DNA of 64,000 nucleotides from Coriaria nepalensis (Eukaryota > Streptophyta > Magnoliopsida > Cucurbitales > Coriariaceae): positions 19,240,220 to 19,304,219 of the forward strand of contig CP114483.1 of NCBI GenBank assembly GCA_027186245.1, given 5' to 3'. The position numbers and the translations under genes were made by a program. Below the pieces are notes generated by a model. That model did not search any database. It saw only the letters and a program-made list of their open reading frames with translations, and was not told the DNA's origin. Positions 23,796 to 38,106 of the stretch are shown here, in pieces. Within the stretch, counting starts at the first letter, position 1, and each line of letters begins with the position of its first letter.

Positions 23796-26700
23796 ATGCA
23801 TAGTTGCCTTCAGTAGGTCAATTGCAAGTTATGCATCAAAGTCGTGTATTAAATGCAAAAATAGAATTAGTTCGAAGTGTTTTCAACCAATTTAATGATC
23901 TGAAAAGACTGAATGATATGCTCTTTCAGGCTAAAATAATGCATTGTTGTATTCAATAGATTATTTGCAGGTTATGTAAGAAAATCATGTTTGAAGGGCA
24001 AAAATATAATTCGTTCGAATTCATTTATAATGATTTAATGACTAGAAGAGCCTCAATGACATTCTTTTAATGCTAAGTAAATGTATAGTTGCCTACAATA
24101 GATCAACTGCAAGTTATGCACGAAAAACATGTTTAAAAGACGAATTTCATCTGAAGTGATTTAGAATGATTTAATGAGTAAAAGAGATGCAATAATATGA
24201 CTTTAACACTAAAAAAATGCATAGTTGCCTTTAGTAGATCAATTGCAAGTTATGCGTGAAAGTCGTGTATTAAATGCGAAAATAGAATTAGTTCGAAGTG
24301 CTTTCAAACAATTTAATTATCTGAAAAGATTGAATGATATGCTCTTTAACGCTAAAATAATGCATTGTTGTATTCAACAGATTAATTGCTGGTTATGTAA
24401 GAAAATCATGTTTGAAGGGCAAAAATATAATTCATTCGAATTCATTTATAATGATTTAAGGACTAGAAGAGCCTCAATGACATGATTTTAACGCTAAGTA
24501 AATGTATAGTTGCCTTCAATAGATCAACAACAAGTTATGCACGAACGACATGTTTAAAAGACGAATTTCATCTGAAGTGATTTAGAATGATTTAATGAGT
24601 AAAAGAGATGCAATAATATGACGTTAACACTAAAAAAATGCATAGTTCCCTTCAGTAGATCAATTTGAAGTTATGCATGAAAGTCGTGTATTAAATGCAA
24701 AAATAGAATTAGTTCGAAGTGTTTTCAACCAATTTAATGATCTGAAAAGACTGAATGATATGCTCTTTCAGGCTAAAATAATGCATTGTTGTATTCAATA
24801 GATTAATTGCAGGTTATGTAAGAAAATCATGTTTGAAGGGCAAAAATATAATTCGTTCGAATTCATTTATAATGATTTAATGACTAGAAGAGCCTCAATG
24901 ACATGATTTTAACGCTAAGTAAATGTATAGTTGCCTACAATAGATCAACTGCAAGTTATGCACGAAAGACATGTTTAAAAGACGAATTTCATTTGAAGTG
25001 ATTTAGAATGATTTAATGAGTAAAAGAGATGCAATAATATTACGTTAACACTAAAAAAATGCATAGTTCCCTTCAGTAGATCAATTGGAAGTTATGCATG
25101 AAAGTTGTGTATTAAATGCAAAAATAGAATTAGTTCGAAGTGTTTTCAACCAATTTAATGATCTGAAAAGACTGAATGATATGCTCTTTCAGGCTAAAAT
25201 AATGCATTGTTGTATTCAATAGATTAATTGCAGGTTATGTAAGAAAATCATGTTTGAAGGGCAAAAATATAATTCGTTCGAATTCATTTATAATGATTTA
25301 ATGACTAGAAGAGCCTCAATGACATTCTTTTAAGGCTAAGTAAATGTATAGTTGCCTACAATAGATCAACTGCAAGTTATGCACGAAAGACATGTTTAAA
25401 AGACGAATTTCATCTGAAGTGATTTAGAATGATTGAATGAGTAAAAGAGATGCAATAATATGACTTTAACACTAAAAAAATGCATAGTTGCCTTTAGTAG
25501 ATCAATTGCAAGTTATGCGTGAAAGTCATGTATTAAATGCGAAAATAGAATTAGTTCGAAGTGTTTTCAAACAATTTAATGATCTGAAAAGACTGAATGA
25601 TATGCTCTTTCAGGCTAAAATAATGCATTGTTGTATTCAATAGATTAATTGCAGGTTATGTAAGAAAATCATGTTTGAAGGGCAAAAATATAATTCGTTC
25701 GAATTCATTTATAATGATTTAATGACTAGAAGAGCCTCAATGACATGATTTTAACGCTAAGTAAATGTATAGTTGCCTTCAATAGATCAACTGCAGTTAT
25801 GCACGAACGACATGTTTAAAAGACGAATTTCATCTGAAGTGATTTAGAATGATTTAATGAGTAAAAGAGATGCAATAATATGACGTTAACACTAAAAAAA
25901 TGCATAGTTGCCTTCAGTAGATCAATTGCAAGTTATGCATGAAAGTCGTGTATTAAATGCAAAAATAGAATTAGTTCGAAGTGTTTTCAACCAATTTAAT
26001 GATCTGAAAAGACTGAATGATATGCTCTTTCAGGCTAAAATAATGCATTGTTGTATTCAATAGATTAATTGCAGGTTATGTAAGAAAATCATGTTTGAAG
26101 GGCAAAAATATAATTCGTTCGAATTCATTTATAATGATTTAATGACTAGAAGAGCCTCAATGACATGATTTTAACGCTAAGTAAATGTATAGTTGCCTTC
26201 AATAGATCAACTTCAAGTTATGCACGAAAGTCATGTTCAAAAGGTGAATTTCGTCCGTAGTGATTCAGAATGATTTAATGAGTAAAAGAGACGCAATAAT
26301 ATGACTTCAACACTAAAAAAATGCATAGTTGCCTTTAGTAGATCAATTGCAAGTTATGCATGAAAGTCGTGTTTTAAATGCAAAAATAGAATTAGTTCGA
26401 AGTGCTTTCAAACAATTTAATGATCTGAAAAGACTGAATGATATGCTCTTTAAGGCTAAAATAATGCATTTTTGTATTCAATAGATTAATTGCAGGTTAT
26501 GTAAGAAAATCATGTTTGAAGGGCAAAAATATAATTCGTTCGAATTCATTTATAATGATTTAATGACTAGAAGAGCCTCAATGACATTCTTTTAAGGCTA
26601 AGTAAATGTATAGTTGCCTACGATAGATCAACTGCAAGTTATGCACGAAAGACATGTTTAAAAGACGAATTTCATCTGAAGTGATTTAGAATGATTTAAT

Positions 26701-27162
26701 GAGTAAAAGAGATGCAATAATATGACTTTAACACTAAAAAAATGCATAGTTGCCTTTAGTAGATCAATTGCAAGTTATGCGTGAAAGTCATGTATTAAAT
26801 GCGAAAATAGAATTAGTTCGAAGTGTTTTAAAACAATTTAATGATCTGAAAAGACTGAATGATATGCTCTTTCAGGCTAAAATAATGCATTGTTGTATTC
26901 AATAGATTAATTGCAGGTTATGTAAGAAAATCATGTTTGAAGGGCAAAAATATAATTCGTTCGAATTCATTTATAATGATTTAATGACTAGAAGAGCCTC
27001 AATGACATGATTTTACCGCTAAGTAAATGTATAGTTGCCTTCAATAGATCAACTGCAAGTTATGCACGAACGACATGTTTAAAAGACGAATTTCATCTGA
27101 AGTGATTTAGAATGATTTAATGAGTAAAAGAGATGCAATAATATGACGTTAACACTAAAAAA
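23796..27162 (+). repeat. Second 8-unit block (3367 bp)
   Basis: Unit starts are 23796, 24217, 24638, 25059, 25480 (420 bp), 25900, 26321 and 26742. The order matches the previous block, but here the Y unit is doubled (24638 and 25059) and the last unit is single. The equal length of 3367 bp therefore hides a one-unit shift inside. The CTGCAG deletion is at 25791-25796. Confidence 0.85.
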
Positions 27163-30100
27163 ATGCATAGTTGCCTTCAGTAGGTCAATTGCAAGTTATG
27201 CATCAAAGTCGTGTATTAAATGCAAAAATAGAATTAGTTCGAAGTGTTTTCAACCAATTTAATGATCTGAAAAGACTGAATGATATGCTCTTTCAGGCTA
27301 AAATAATGCATTGTTGTATTCAATAGATTAATTGCAGGTTATGTAAGAAAATCATGTTTGAAGGGCAAAAATATAATTCGTTCGAATTCATTTATAATGA
27401 TTTAATGACTAGAAGAGCCTCAATGACATGATTTTAACGCTAAGTAAATGTATAGTTGCCTTCAATAGATCAACTGCAGTTATGCACGAACGACATGTTT
27501 AAAAGACGAATTTCATCTGAAGTGATTTAGAATGATTTAATGAGTAAAAGAGATGCAATAATATGACGTTAACACTAAAAAAATGCATAGTTGCCTTCAG
27601 TAGATCAATTGCAAGTTATGCATGAAAGTCGTGTATTAAATGCAAAAATAGAATTAGTTCGAAGGGTTTTCAACCAATTTAATGATCTGTAAAGACTGAA
27701 TGATATGCTCTTTCAGGCTAAAATAATGCATTGTTGTATTCAATAGATTAATTGCAGGTTATGTAAGAAAATCATGTTTGAAGGGCAAAAATATAATTCA
27801 TTCGAATTCATTTATAATGATTTAATGACTAGAAGAGCCTCAATGACATGATTTTAACGCTAAGTAAATGTATAGTTGCCTTCAATAGATCAACTTCAAG
27901 TTATGCACGAAAGTCATGTTCAAAAGGTGAATTTCGTCCGTAGTGATTCAGAATGATTTAATGAGTAAAAGAGACGCAATAATATGACTTCAACACTAAA
28001 AAAATGCATAGTTGCCTTTAGTAGATCAATTGCAAGTTATGCATGAAAGTCGTGTTTTAAATGCAAAAATAGAATTAGTTCGAAGTGCTTTCAAACAATT
28101 TAATGATCTGAAAAGACTGAATGATATGCTCTTTAAGGCTAAAATAATGCATTTTTTTATTCAATAGATTAATTGCAGGTTATGTAAGAAAATCATGTTT
28201 GAAGGGCAAAAATATAATTCGTTCGAATTCATTTATAATGATTTAATGACTAGAAGAGCCTCAATGACATTCTTTTAAGGCTAAGTAAATGTATAGTTGC
28301 CTACAATAGATCAACTGCAAGTTATGCACGAAAGACATGTTTAAAAGACGAATTTCATCTGAAGTGATTTAGAATGATTTAATGAGTAAAAGAGATGCAA
28401 TAATATGACTTTAACACTAAAAAAATGCATAGTTGCCTTTAGTAGATCAATTGCAAGTTATGCGTGAAAGTCATGTATTAAATGCGAAAATAGAATTAGT
28501 TCGAAGTGTTTTCAAACAATTTAATGATCTGAAAAGACTGAATGATATGCTCTTTCAGGCTAAAATAATGCATTGTTGTATTCAATAGATTAATTGCAGG
28601 TTATGTAAGAAAATCATGTTTGAAGGGCAAAAATATAATTCGTTCGAATTCATTTATAATGATTTAATGACTAGAAGAGCCTCAATGACATGATTTTAAC
28701 GCTAAGTAAATGTATAGTTGCCTTCAATAGATCAACTGCAAGTTATGCACGAACGACATGTTTAAAAGACGAATTTCATCTGAAGTGATTTAGAATGATT
28801 TAATGAGTAAAAGAGATGCAATAATATGACGTTAACACTAAAAAAATGCATAGTTGCCTTCAGTAGGTCAATTGCAAGTTATGCATCAAAGTCGTGTATT
28901 AAATGCAAAAATAGAATTAGTTCGAAGTGTTTTCAACCAATTTAATGATCTGAAAAGACTGAATGATATGCTCTTTCAGGCTAAAATAATGCATTGTTGT
29001 ATTCAATAGATTAATTGCAGGTTATGTAAGAAAATCATGTTTGAAGGGCAAAAATATAATTCGTTCGAATTCATTTATAATGATTTAATGACTAGAAGAG
29101 CCTCAATGACATTCTTTTAATGCTAAGTAAATGTATAGTTGCCTACAATAGATCAACTGCAAGTTATGCACGAAAAACATGTTTAAAAGACGAATTTCAT
29201 CTGAAGTGATTTAGAATGATTTAATGAGTAAAAGAGATGCAATAATATGACTTTAACACTAAAAAAATGCATAGTTGCCTTTAGTAGATCAATTGCAAGT
29301 TATGCGTGAAAGTCGTGTATTAAATGCGAAAATAGAATTAGTTCGAAGTGCTTTCAAACAATTTAATTATCTGAAAAGACTGAATGATATGCTCTTTAAC
29401 GCTAAAATAATGCATTGTTGTATTCAACAGATTAATTGCTGGTTATGTAAGAAAATCATGTTTGAAGGGCAAAAATATAATTCATTCGAATTCATTTATA
29501 ATGATTTAAGGACTAGAAGAGCCTCAATGACATGATTTTAACGCTAAGTAAATGTATAGTTGCCTTCAATAGATCAACAGCAAGTTATGCACGAACGACA
29601 TGTTTAAAAGACGAATTTCATTTGAAGTGATTTAGAATGATTTAATGAGTAAAAGAGATGCAATAATATGACGTTAACACTAAAAAAATGCATAGTTCCC
29701 TTCAGTAGATCAATTGGAAGTTATGCATGAAAGTCGTGTATTAAATGCAAAAATAGAATTAGTTCGAAGTGTTTTCAACCAATTTAATGATCTGAAAAGA
29801 CTGAATGATATGCTCTTTCAGGCTAAAATAATGCATTGTTGTATTCAATAGATTAATTGCAGGTTATGTAAGAAAATCATGTTTGAAGGGCAAAAATATA
29901 ATTCGTTCGAATTCATTTATAATGATTTAATGACTAGAAGAGCCTCAATGACATTCTTTTAAGGCTAAGTAAATGTATAGTTGCCTACAATAGATCAACT
30001 GCAAGTTATGCACGAAAGACATGTTTAAAAGACGAATTTCATCTGAAGTGATTTAGAATGATTTAATGAGTAAAAGAGATGCAATAATATGACTTTATCA

Positions 30101-30949
30101 CTAAAAAAATGCATAGTTGCCTTTAGTAGATCAATTGCAAGTTATGCGTGAAAGTCATGTATTAAATGCGAAAATAGAATTAGTTCGAAGTGTTTTCAAA
30201 CAATTTAATGATCTGAAAAGACTGAATGATATGCTCTTTCAGGCTAAAATAATGCATTGTTGTATTCAATAGATTAATTGCAGGTTATGTAAGAAAATCA
30301 TGTTTGAAGGGCAAAAATATAATTCGTTCGAATTCATTTATAATGATTTAATGACTAGAAGAGCCTCAATGACATGATTTTAACGCTAAGTAAATGTATA
30401 GTTGCCTTCAATAGATCAACTGCAGTTATGCACGAACGACATGTTTAAAAGACGAATTTCATCTGAAGTGATTTAGAATGATTTAATGAGTAAAAGAGAT
30501 GCAATAATATGACGTTAACACTAAAAAAATGCATAGTTGCCTTCAGTAGATCAATTGCAAGTTATGCATGAAAGTCGTGTATTAAATGCAAAAATAGAAT
30601 TAGTTCGAAGTGTTTTCAACCAATTTAATGATCTGAAAAGACTGAATGATATGCTCTTTCAGGCTAAAATAATGCATTGTTGTATTCAATAGATTAATTG
30701 CAGGTTATGTAAGAAAATCATGTTTGAAGGGCAAAAATATAATTCGTTCGAATTCATTTATAATGATTTAATGACTAGAAGAGCCTCAATGACATTCTTT
30801 TAATGCTAAGTAAATGTATAGTTGCCTACAATAGATCAACTGCAAGTTATGCACGAAAGACATGTTTAAAAGACGAATTTCATCTGAAGTGATTTAGAAT
30901 GATTTAATGAGTAAAAGAGATGCAATAATATGACTTTAACACTAAAAAA
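27163..30949 (+). repeat. Shortened blocks (1683 bp, then 2104 bp) of the same family
   Basis: 27163-28845 holds only four units (27163 with the CTGCAG deletion, 27583, 28004 and 28425). Unit 27163 combines the CAGTAGGTC/CATCAAAG start with the deletion-bearing C, two features that lie on separate units in the other blocks, so it is a fusion. 28846-30949 then repeats the order of 20429-22532 at an offset of 8417 (starts 28846, 29267, 29688, 30109 with the deletion, 30529). Confidence 0.82.
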
Positions 30950-33475
30950 ATGCATAGTTGCCTTTAGTAGATCAATTGCAAGTTATGCGTGAAAGTCGTG
31001 TATTAAATGCGAAAATAGAATTAGTTCGAAGTGCTTTCAAACAATTTAATTATCTGAAAAGACTGAATGATATGCTCTTTAAGGCTAAAATAATGCATTG
31101 TTGTATTCAACAGATTAATTGCAGGTTATGTAAGAAAATCATGTTTGAAGGCCAAAAATATAATTCATTCGAATTCATTTATAATGATTTAAGGACTAGA
31201 AGAGCCTCAATGACATGATTTTAACGCTAATTAAATGTATAGTTGCCTTCAATAGATCAACTGCAAGTTATGCACGAACGACATGTTTGAAAGACGAATT
31301 TCATCTGAAGTGATTTAGAATGATTTAATGAGTAAAAGAGATGTAATAATATGACGTTAACACTAAAAAAATGCATAGTTCCCTTCAGTAGATCAATTGC
31401 AAGTTATGCATGAAAGTCGTGTATTAAATGCAAAAATAGAATTAGTTCGAAGTGTTTTCAACCAATTTAATGATCTGAAAAGACTGAATGATATGCTCTT
31501 TCAGGCTAAAATAATGCATTGTTGTATTCAATAGATTAATTGCAGGTTATGTAAGAAAATCATGTTTGAAGGGCAAAAATATAATTCGTTCGAATTCATT
31601 TATAATGATTTAATGACTAGAAGAGCCTCAATGACATTCTTTTAATGCTAAGTAAATGTATAGTTGCCTACAATAGATCAACTGCAAGTTATGCACGAAA
31701 GACATGTTTAAAAGACGAATTTCATATGAAGTGATTTAGAATGATTTAATGAGTAAAAGAGATGCAATAATATGACTTTAACACTAAAAAAATGCATAGT
31801 TGCCTTTAGTAGATCAATTGCAAGTTATGCGTGAAAGTCGTGTATTAAATGCGAAAATAGAATTAGTTCGAAGTGCTTTCAAACAATTTAATTATCTGAA
31901 AAGACTGAATGATATGCTCTTTAAGGCCAAAATAATGCATTGTTGTATTCCACAGATTAATTGCAGGTTATGTAAGAAAATCATGTTTGAAGGGCAAAAA
32001 TATAATTCATTCGAATTCATTTATAATGATTTAAGGACTAGAAGAGCCTCAATGACATGATTTTAACGCTAATTAAATGTATAGTTGCCTTCAATAGATC
32101 AACTGCAAGTTTCGCACGAACGACATGTTTGAAAGACGAATTTCATCTGAAGTGATTTAGAATGATTTAATGAGTAAAAGAGATGCAATAATATGACGTT
32201 AACACTAAAAAAATGCATAGTTCCCTTCAGTAGATCAATTGGAAGTTATGCATGAAAGTCGTGTATGAAATGCAAAAATAGAATTAGTTCGAAGTGCTTT
32301 CAAACAATTTAATTATCTGAAAAGACTGAATGATATGCTCTTTAAGGCTAAAATAATGCATTGTTGTATTCAATAGATTAATTGCAGGTTATGTAAGAAA
32401 ATCATGTTTGAAGGGCAAAAATATAATTCGTTCGAATTAATTTATAATGATTTAATGACTAGAAGAGCCTCAATGACATTCTTTTAAGGCTAAGTAAATG
32501 TATAGTTGCCTACAATAGATCAACTGCAAGTTATGCACGAAAGACATGTTTAAAAGACGAATTTCATCTGAAGTGATTTAGAATGATTTAATGAGTAAAA
32601 GAGATGCAATAATATGACTTTAACACTAAAAAAATGCATAGTTGCCTTTAGTAGATCAATTGCAAGTTATGCGTGAAAGTCGTGTATTAAATGCGAAAAT
32701 AGAATTAGTTCGAAGTGCTTTCAAACAATTTAATTATCTGAAAAGACTGAATGATATGCTCTTTAAGGCTAAAATAATGCATTGTTGTATTCAACAGATT
32801 AATTGCAGGTTATGTAAGAAAATCATGTTTGAAGGGCAAAAATATAATTCATTCGAATTCATTTATAATGATTTAAGGACTAGAAGAGCCTCAATGACAT
32901 GATTTTAACGCTAAGTAAATGTATAGTTGCCTTCAATAGATCAACTGCAAGTTATGCACGAACGACATGTTTAAAAGACGAATTTCATCTGAAGTGATTT
33001 AGAATGATTTAATGAGTAAAAGAGATGCAATAATATGACGTTAACACTAAAAAAATGCATAGTTCCCTTCAGTAGATCAATTGGAAGTTATGCATGAAAG
33101 TCGTGTATGAAATGCAAAAATAGAATTAGTTCGATGTGTTTTCAACCAATTTAATGATCTGAAAAGACTGAATGATATGCTCTTTAAGGCTAAAATAATG
33201 CATTGTTGTATTCAGTAGATTAATTGCAGGTTATGTAAGAAAATCATGTTTGAAGGGCAAAAATATAATTCGTTCGAATTCATTTATAATGATTTAATGA
33301 CTAGAAGAGCCTCAATGACATTCTTTTAATGCTAAGTAAATGTATAGTTGCCTACAATAGATCAACTGCAAGTTATGCACGAAAGACATGTTTAAAAGAC
33401 GAATTTCATCTGAAGTGATTTAGAATGATTTAATGAGTAAAAGAGATGCAATAATATGACTTTAACACTAAAAAA
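30950..33475 (+). repeat. 2526-bp, 6-unit HOR (first series), copy 1
   Basis: Unit starts are 30950, 31371, 31792, 32213, 32634 and 33055, all 421 bp. X units at 30950, 31792 and 32634 alternate with Y-like units. Distinguishing marks are TTCCACAG and AAGGCCAAAATA in unit 31792, GTATGAAATG in 32213 and 33055, and TTCGATGTG in 33055. The next copy of the six lies 4631 bp (11 units) further on at 35581. Confidence 0.9.
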
Positions 33476-35580
33476 TTGCATAGTTGCCTTTAGTAGATCA
33501 ATTGCAAGTTATGCGTGAAAGTCATGTATTAAATGCGAAAATAGAATTAGTTCGAAGTGTTTTCAAACAATTTAATGATCTGAAAAGACTGAATGATATG
33601 CTCTTTAAGGCTAAAATAATGCATTGTTGTATTCAATAGATTAATTGCAGGTTATGTAAGAAAATCATGTTTGAAGGGCAAAAATATAATTCGTTCGAAT
33701 TCATTTATAATGATTTAAGGACTAGAAGAGCCTCAATGACATGATTTTAACGCTAAGTAAATGTATAGTTGCCTTCAATAGATCAACAGCAAGTTATGCA
33801 CGAACGACATGTTTAAAAGACGAATTTCATCTGAAGTGATTTAGAATGATTTAATGAGTAAAAGAGATGCAATAATATGACGTTAACACTAAAAAAATGC
33901 ATAGTTCCCTTCAGTAGATCAATTGGAAGTTATGCATGAAAGTCGTGTATTAAATGCAAAAATATAATTAGTTCGAAGTGTTTTCAACCAATTTAATGAT
34001 CTGAAAAGACTGAATGATATGCTCTTTCAGGCTAAAATAATGCATTGTTGTATTCAATAGATTAATTGCAGGTTATGTAAGAAAATCATGTTTGAAGGGC
34101 AAAAATATAATTCGTTCGAATTCATTTATAATGATTTAATGACTAGAAGAGCCTCAATGACATTCTTTTAAGGCTAAGTAAATGTATAGTTGCCTACAAT
34201 AGATCAACTGCAAGTTATGCACGAAAGACATGTTTAAAAGACGAATTGCATCTGAAGTGATTTAGAATGATTTAATGAGTAAAAGAGATGCAATAATATG
34301 ACTTTAACACTAAAAAAATGCATAGTTGCCTTTAGTAGATCAATTGCAAGTTATGCGTGAAAGTCGTGTATTAAATGCGAAAATAGAATTAGTTCGAAGT
34401 GCTTTCAAACAATTTAATTATCTGAAAAGACTAAATGATATGCTCTTTCAGGCTAAAATAATGCATTGTTGTATTCAATAGATTAGTTGCAGGTTATGTA
34501 AGAAAATCATGTTTGAAGGGCAAAAATATAATTCATTCGAATTCATTTATAATGATTTAAGGACTAGAAGAGCCTCAATGACATTCTTTTAAGACTAAGT
34601 AAATGTATAGTTGCCTACAATAGATCAACTGCAAGTTATGCACGAAAGACATGTTTAAAAGACGAATTTCATCTGAAGTGATTTAGAATGATTTAATGAG
34701 TAAAAGAGATGCAATGATATGACTTTAACACTAAAAAAATGCATAGTTGCCTTTAGTAGATCAATTGCAAGTTATGCGTGAAAGTCATGTATTAAATGCG
34801 AAAGTAGAATTAGTTCGAAGTGTTTTCAAACAATTTAATGATCTGAAAAGACTGAATGATATGCTCTTTAAGGCTAAAATAATGCATTGTTGTATTCAAT
34901 AGATTAATTGCAGGTTATGTAAGAAAATCATGTTTGAAGGGCAAAAATATAATTCGTTCGAATTCATTTATAATGATTTAAGGACTAGAAGAGCCTCAAT
35001 GACATGATTTTAACGCTAAGTAAATGTATAGTTGCCTTCAATAGATCAACAGCAAGTTATGCACGAACGACATGTTTAAAAGACGAATTTCATCTGAAGT
35101 GATTTAGAATGATTTAATGAGTAAAAGAGATGCAATAATATGACGTTAACACTAAAAAAATGCATAGTTCCCTTCAGTAGATCAATTGGAAGTTATGCAT
35201 GAAAGTCGTGTATTAAATGCAAAAATATAATTAGTTCGAAGTGTTTTCAACCAATTTAATGATCTGAAAAGACTGAATGATATGCTCTTTCAGGCTAAAA
35301 TAATGCATTGTTGTATTCAATAGATTAATTGCAGGTTATGTAAGAAAATCATGTTTGAAGGGCAAAAATATAATTCGTTCGAATTCATTTATAATGATTT
35401 AATGACTAGAAGAGCCTCAATGACATTCTTTTAATGCTAAGTAAATGTATAGTTGCCTACAATAGATCAACTGCAAGTTATGCACGAAAGACATGTTTAA
35501 AAGACGAATTTCATCTGAAGTGATTTAGAATGATTTAATGAGTAAAAGAGATGCAATAATATGACTTTAACACTAAAAAA
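33476..35580 (+). repeat. Five-unit interruption with an internal 3-unit echo
   Basis: Units start at 33476 (opening TTGCATAG), 33897, 34318, 34739 and 35160. Units 33476 and 33897 recur as 34739 and 35160, 1263 bp later. 33897 and 35160 share the uncommon AAATATAATTAG. Unit 34318 has GACTAAATG. The run breaks the 2526-bp HOR and has relatives at 47370, 47791 and 48212. Confidence 0.8.
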
Positions 35581-38106
35581 ATGCATAGTTGCCTTTAGTA
35601 GATCAATTGCAAGTTATGCGTGAAAGTCGTGTATTAAATGCGAAAATAGAATTAGTTCGAAGTGCTTTCAAACAATTTAATTATCTGAAAAGACTGAATG
35701 ATATGCTCTTTAAGGCTAAAATAATGCATTGTTGTATTCAACAGATTAATTGCAGGTTATGTAAGAAAATCATGTTTGAAGGCCAAAAATATAATTCATT
35801 CGAATTCATTTATAATGATTTAAGGACTAGAAGAGCCTCAATGACATGATTTTAACGCTAATTAAATGTATAGTTGCCTTCAATAGATCAACTGCAAGTT
35901 ATGCACGAACGACATGTTTGAAAGACGAATTTCATCTGAAGTGATTTAGAATGATTTAATGAGTAAAAGAGATGCAATAATATGACGTTAACACTAAAAA
36001 AATGCATAGTTCCCTTCAGTAGATCAATTGCAAGTTATGCATGAAAGTCGTGTATTAAATGCAAAAATAGAATTAGTTCGAAGTGTTTTCAACCAATTTA
36101 ATGATCTGAAAAGACTGAATGATATGCTCTTTCAGGCTAAAATAATGCATTGTTGTATTCAATAGATTAATTGCAGGTTATGTAAGAAAATCATGTTTGA
36201 AGGGCAAAAATATAATTCGTTCGAATTCATTTATAATGATTTAATGACTAGAAGAGCCTCAATGACATTCTTTTAATGCTAAGTAAATGTATAGTTGCCT
36301 ACAATAGATCAACTGCAAGTTATGCACGAAAGACATGTTTAAAAGACGAATTTCATATGAAGTGATTTAGAATGATTTAATGAGTAAAAGAGATGCAATA
36401 ATATGACTTTAACACTAAAAAAATGCATAGTTGCCTTTAGTAGATCAATTGCAAGTTATGCGTGAAAGTCGTGTATTAAATGCGAAAATAGAATTAGTTC
36501 GAAGTGCTTTCAAACAATTTAATTATCTGAAAAGACTGAATGATATGCTCTTTAAGGCCAAAATAATGCATTGTTGTATTCCACAGATTAATTGCAGGTT
36601 ATGTAAGAAAATCATGTTTGAAGGGCAAAAATATAATTCATTTGAATTCATTTATAATGATTTAAGGACTAGAAGAGCCTCAATGACATGATTTTAACGC
36701 TAATTAAATGTATAGTTGCCTTCAATAGATCAACTGCAAGTTTCGCACGAACGACATGTTTGAAAGACGAATTTCATCTGAAGTGATTTAGAATGATTTA
36801 ATGAGTAAAAGAGATGCAATAATATGACGTTAACACTAAAAAAATGCATAGTTCCCTTCAGTAGATCAATTGGAAGTTATGCATGAAAGTCGTGTATGAA
36901 ATGCAAAAATAGAATTAGTTCGAAGTGCTTTCAAACAATTTAATTATCTGAAAAGACTGAATGATATGCTCTTTAAGGCTAAAATAATGCATTGTTGTAT
37001 TCAATAGATTAATTGCAGGTTATGTAAGAAAATCATGTTTGAAGGGCAAAAATATAATTCGTTCGAATTAATTTAGAATGATTTAATGACTAGAAGAGAC
37101 TCAATGACATTCTTTTAAGGCTAAGTAAATGTATAGTTGCCTACAATAGATCAACTGCAAGTTATGCACGAAAGACATGTTTAAAAGACGAATTTCATCT
37201 GAAGTGATTTAGAATGATTTAATGAGTAAAAGAGATGCAATAATATGACTTTAACACTAAAAAATTGCATAGTTGCCTTTAGTAGATCAATTGCAAGTTA
37301 TGCGTGAAAGTCGTGTATTAAATGCGAAAATAGAATTAGTTCGAAGTGCTTTCAAACAATTTAATTATCTGAAAAGACTGAATGATATGCTCTTTAAGGC
37401 TAAAATAATGCATTGTTGTATTCAACAGATTAATTGCAGGTTATGTAAGAAAATCATGTTTGAAGGGCAAAAATATAATTCATTCGAATTCATTTATAAT
37501 GATTTAAGGACTAGAAGAGCCTCAATGACATGATTTTAACGCTAAGTAAATGTATAGTTGCCTTCAATAGATCAACTGCAAGTTATGCACGAACGACATG
37601 TTTAAAAGACGAATTTCATCTGAAGTGATTTAGAATGATTTAATGAGTAAAAGAGATGCAATAATATGACGTTAACACTAAAAAAATGCATAGTTCCCTT
37701 CAGTAGATCAATTGGAAGTTATGCATGAAAGTCGTGTATGAAATGCAAAAATAGAATTAGTTCGATGTGTTTTCAACCAATTTAATGATCTGAAAAGACT
37801 GAATGATATGCTCTTTAAGGCTAAAATAATGCATTGTTGTATTCAGTAGATTAATTGCAGGTTATGTAAGAAAATCATGTTTGAAGGGCAAAAATATAAT
37901 TCGTTCGAATTCATTTATAATGATTTAATGACTAGAAGAGCCTCAATGACATTCTTTTAATGCTAAGTAAATGTATAGTTGCCTACAATAGATCAACTGC
38001 AAGTTATGCACGAAAGACATGTTTAAAAGACGAATTTCATCTGAAGTGATTTAGAATGATTTAATGAGTAAAAGAGATGCAATAATATGACTTTAACACT
38101 AAAAAA
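35581..38106 (+). repeat. 2526-bp, 6-unit HOR (first series), copy 2
   Basis: Unit starts are 35581, 36002, 36423, 36844, 37265 and 37686. It matches 30950-33475 unit for unit, including TTCGATGTG in the last unit. The fifth unit opens TTGCATAG here and in the next copy but ATGCATAG in copy 1, so copies 2 and 3 are the closer pair. Confidence 0.93.
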
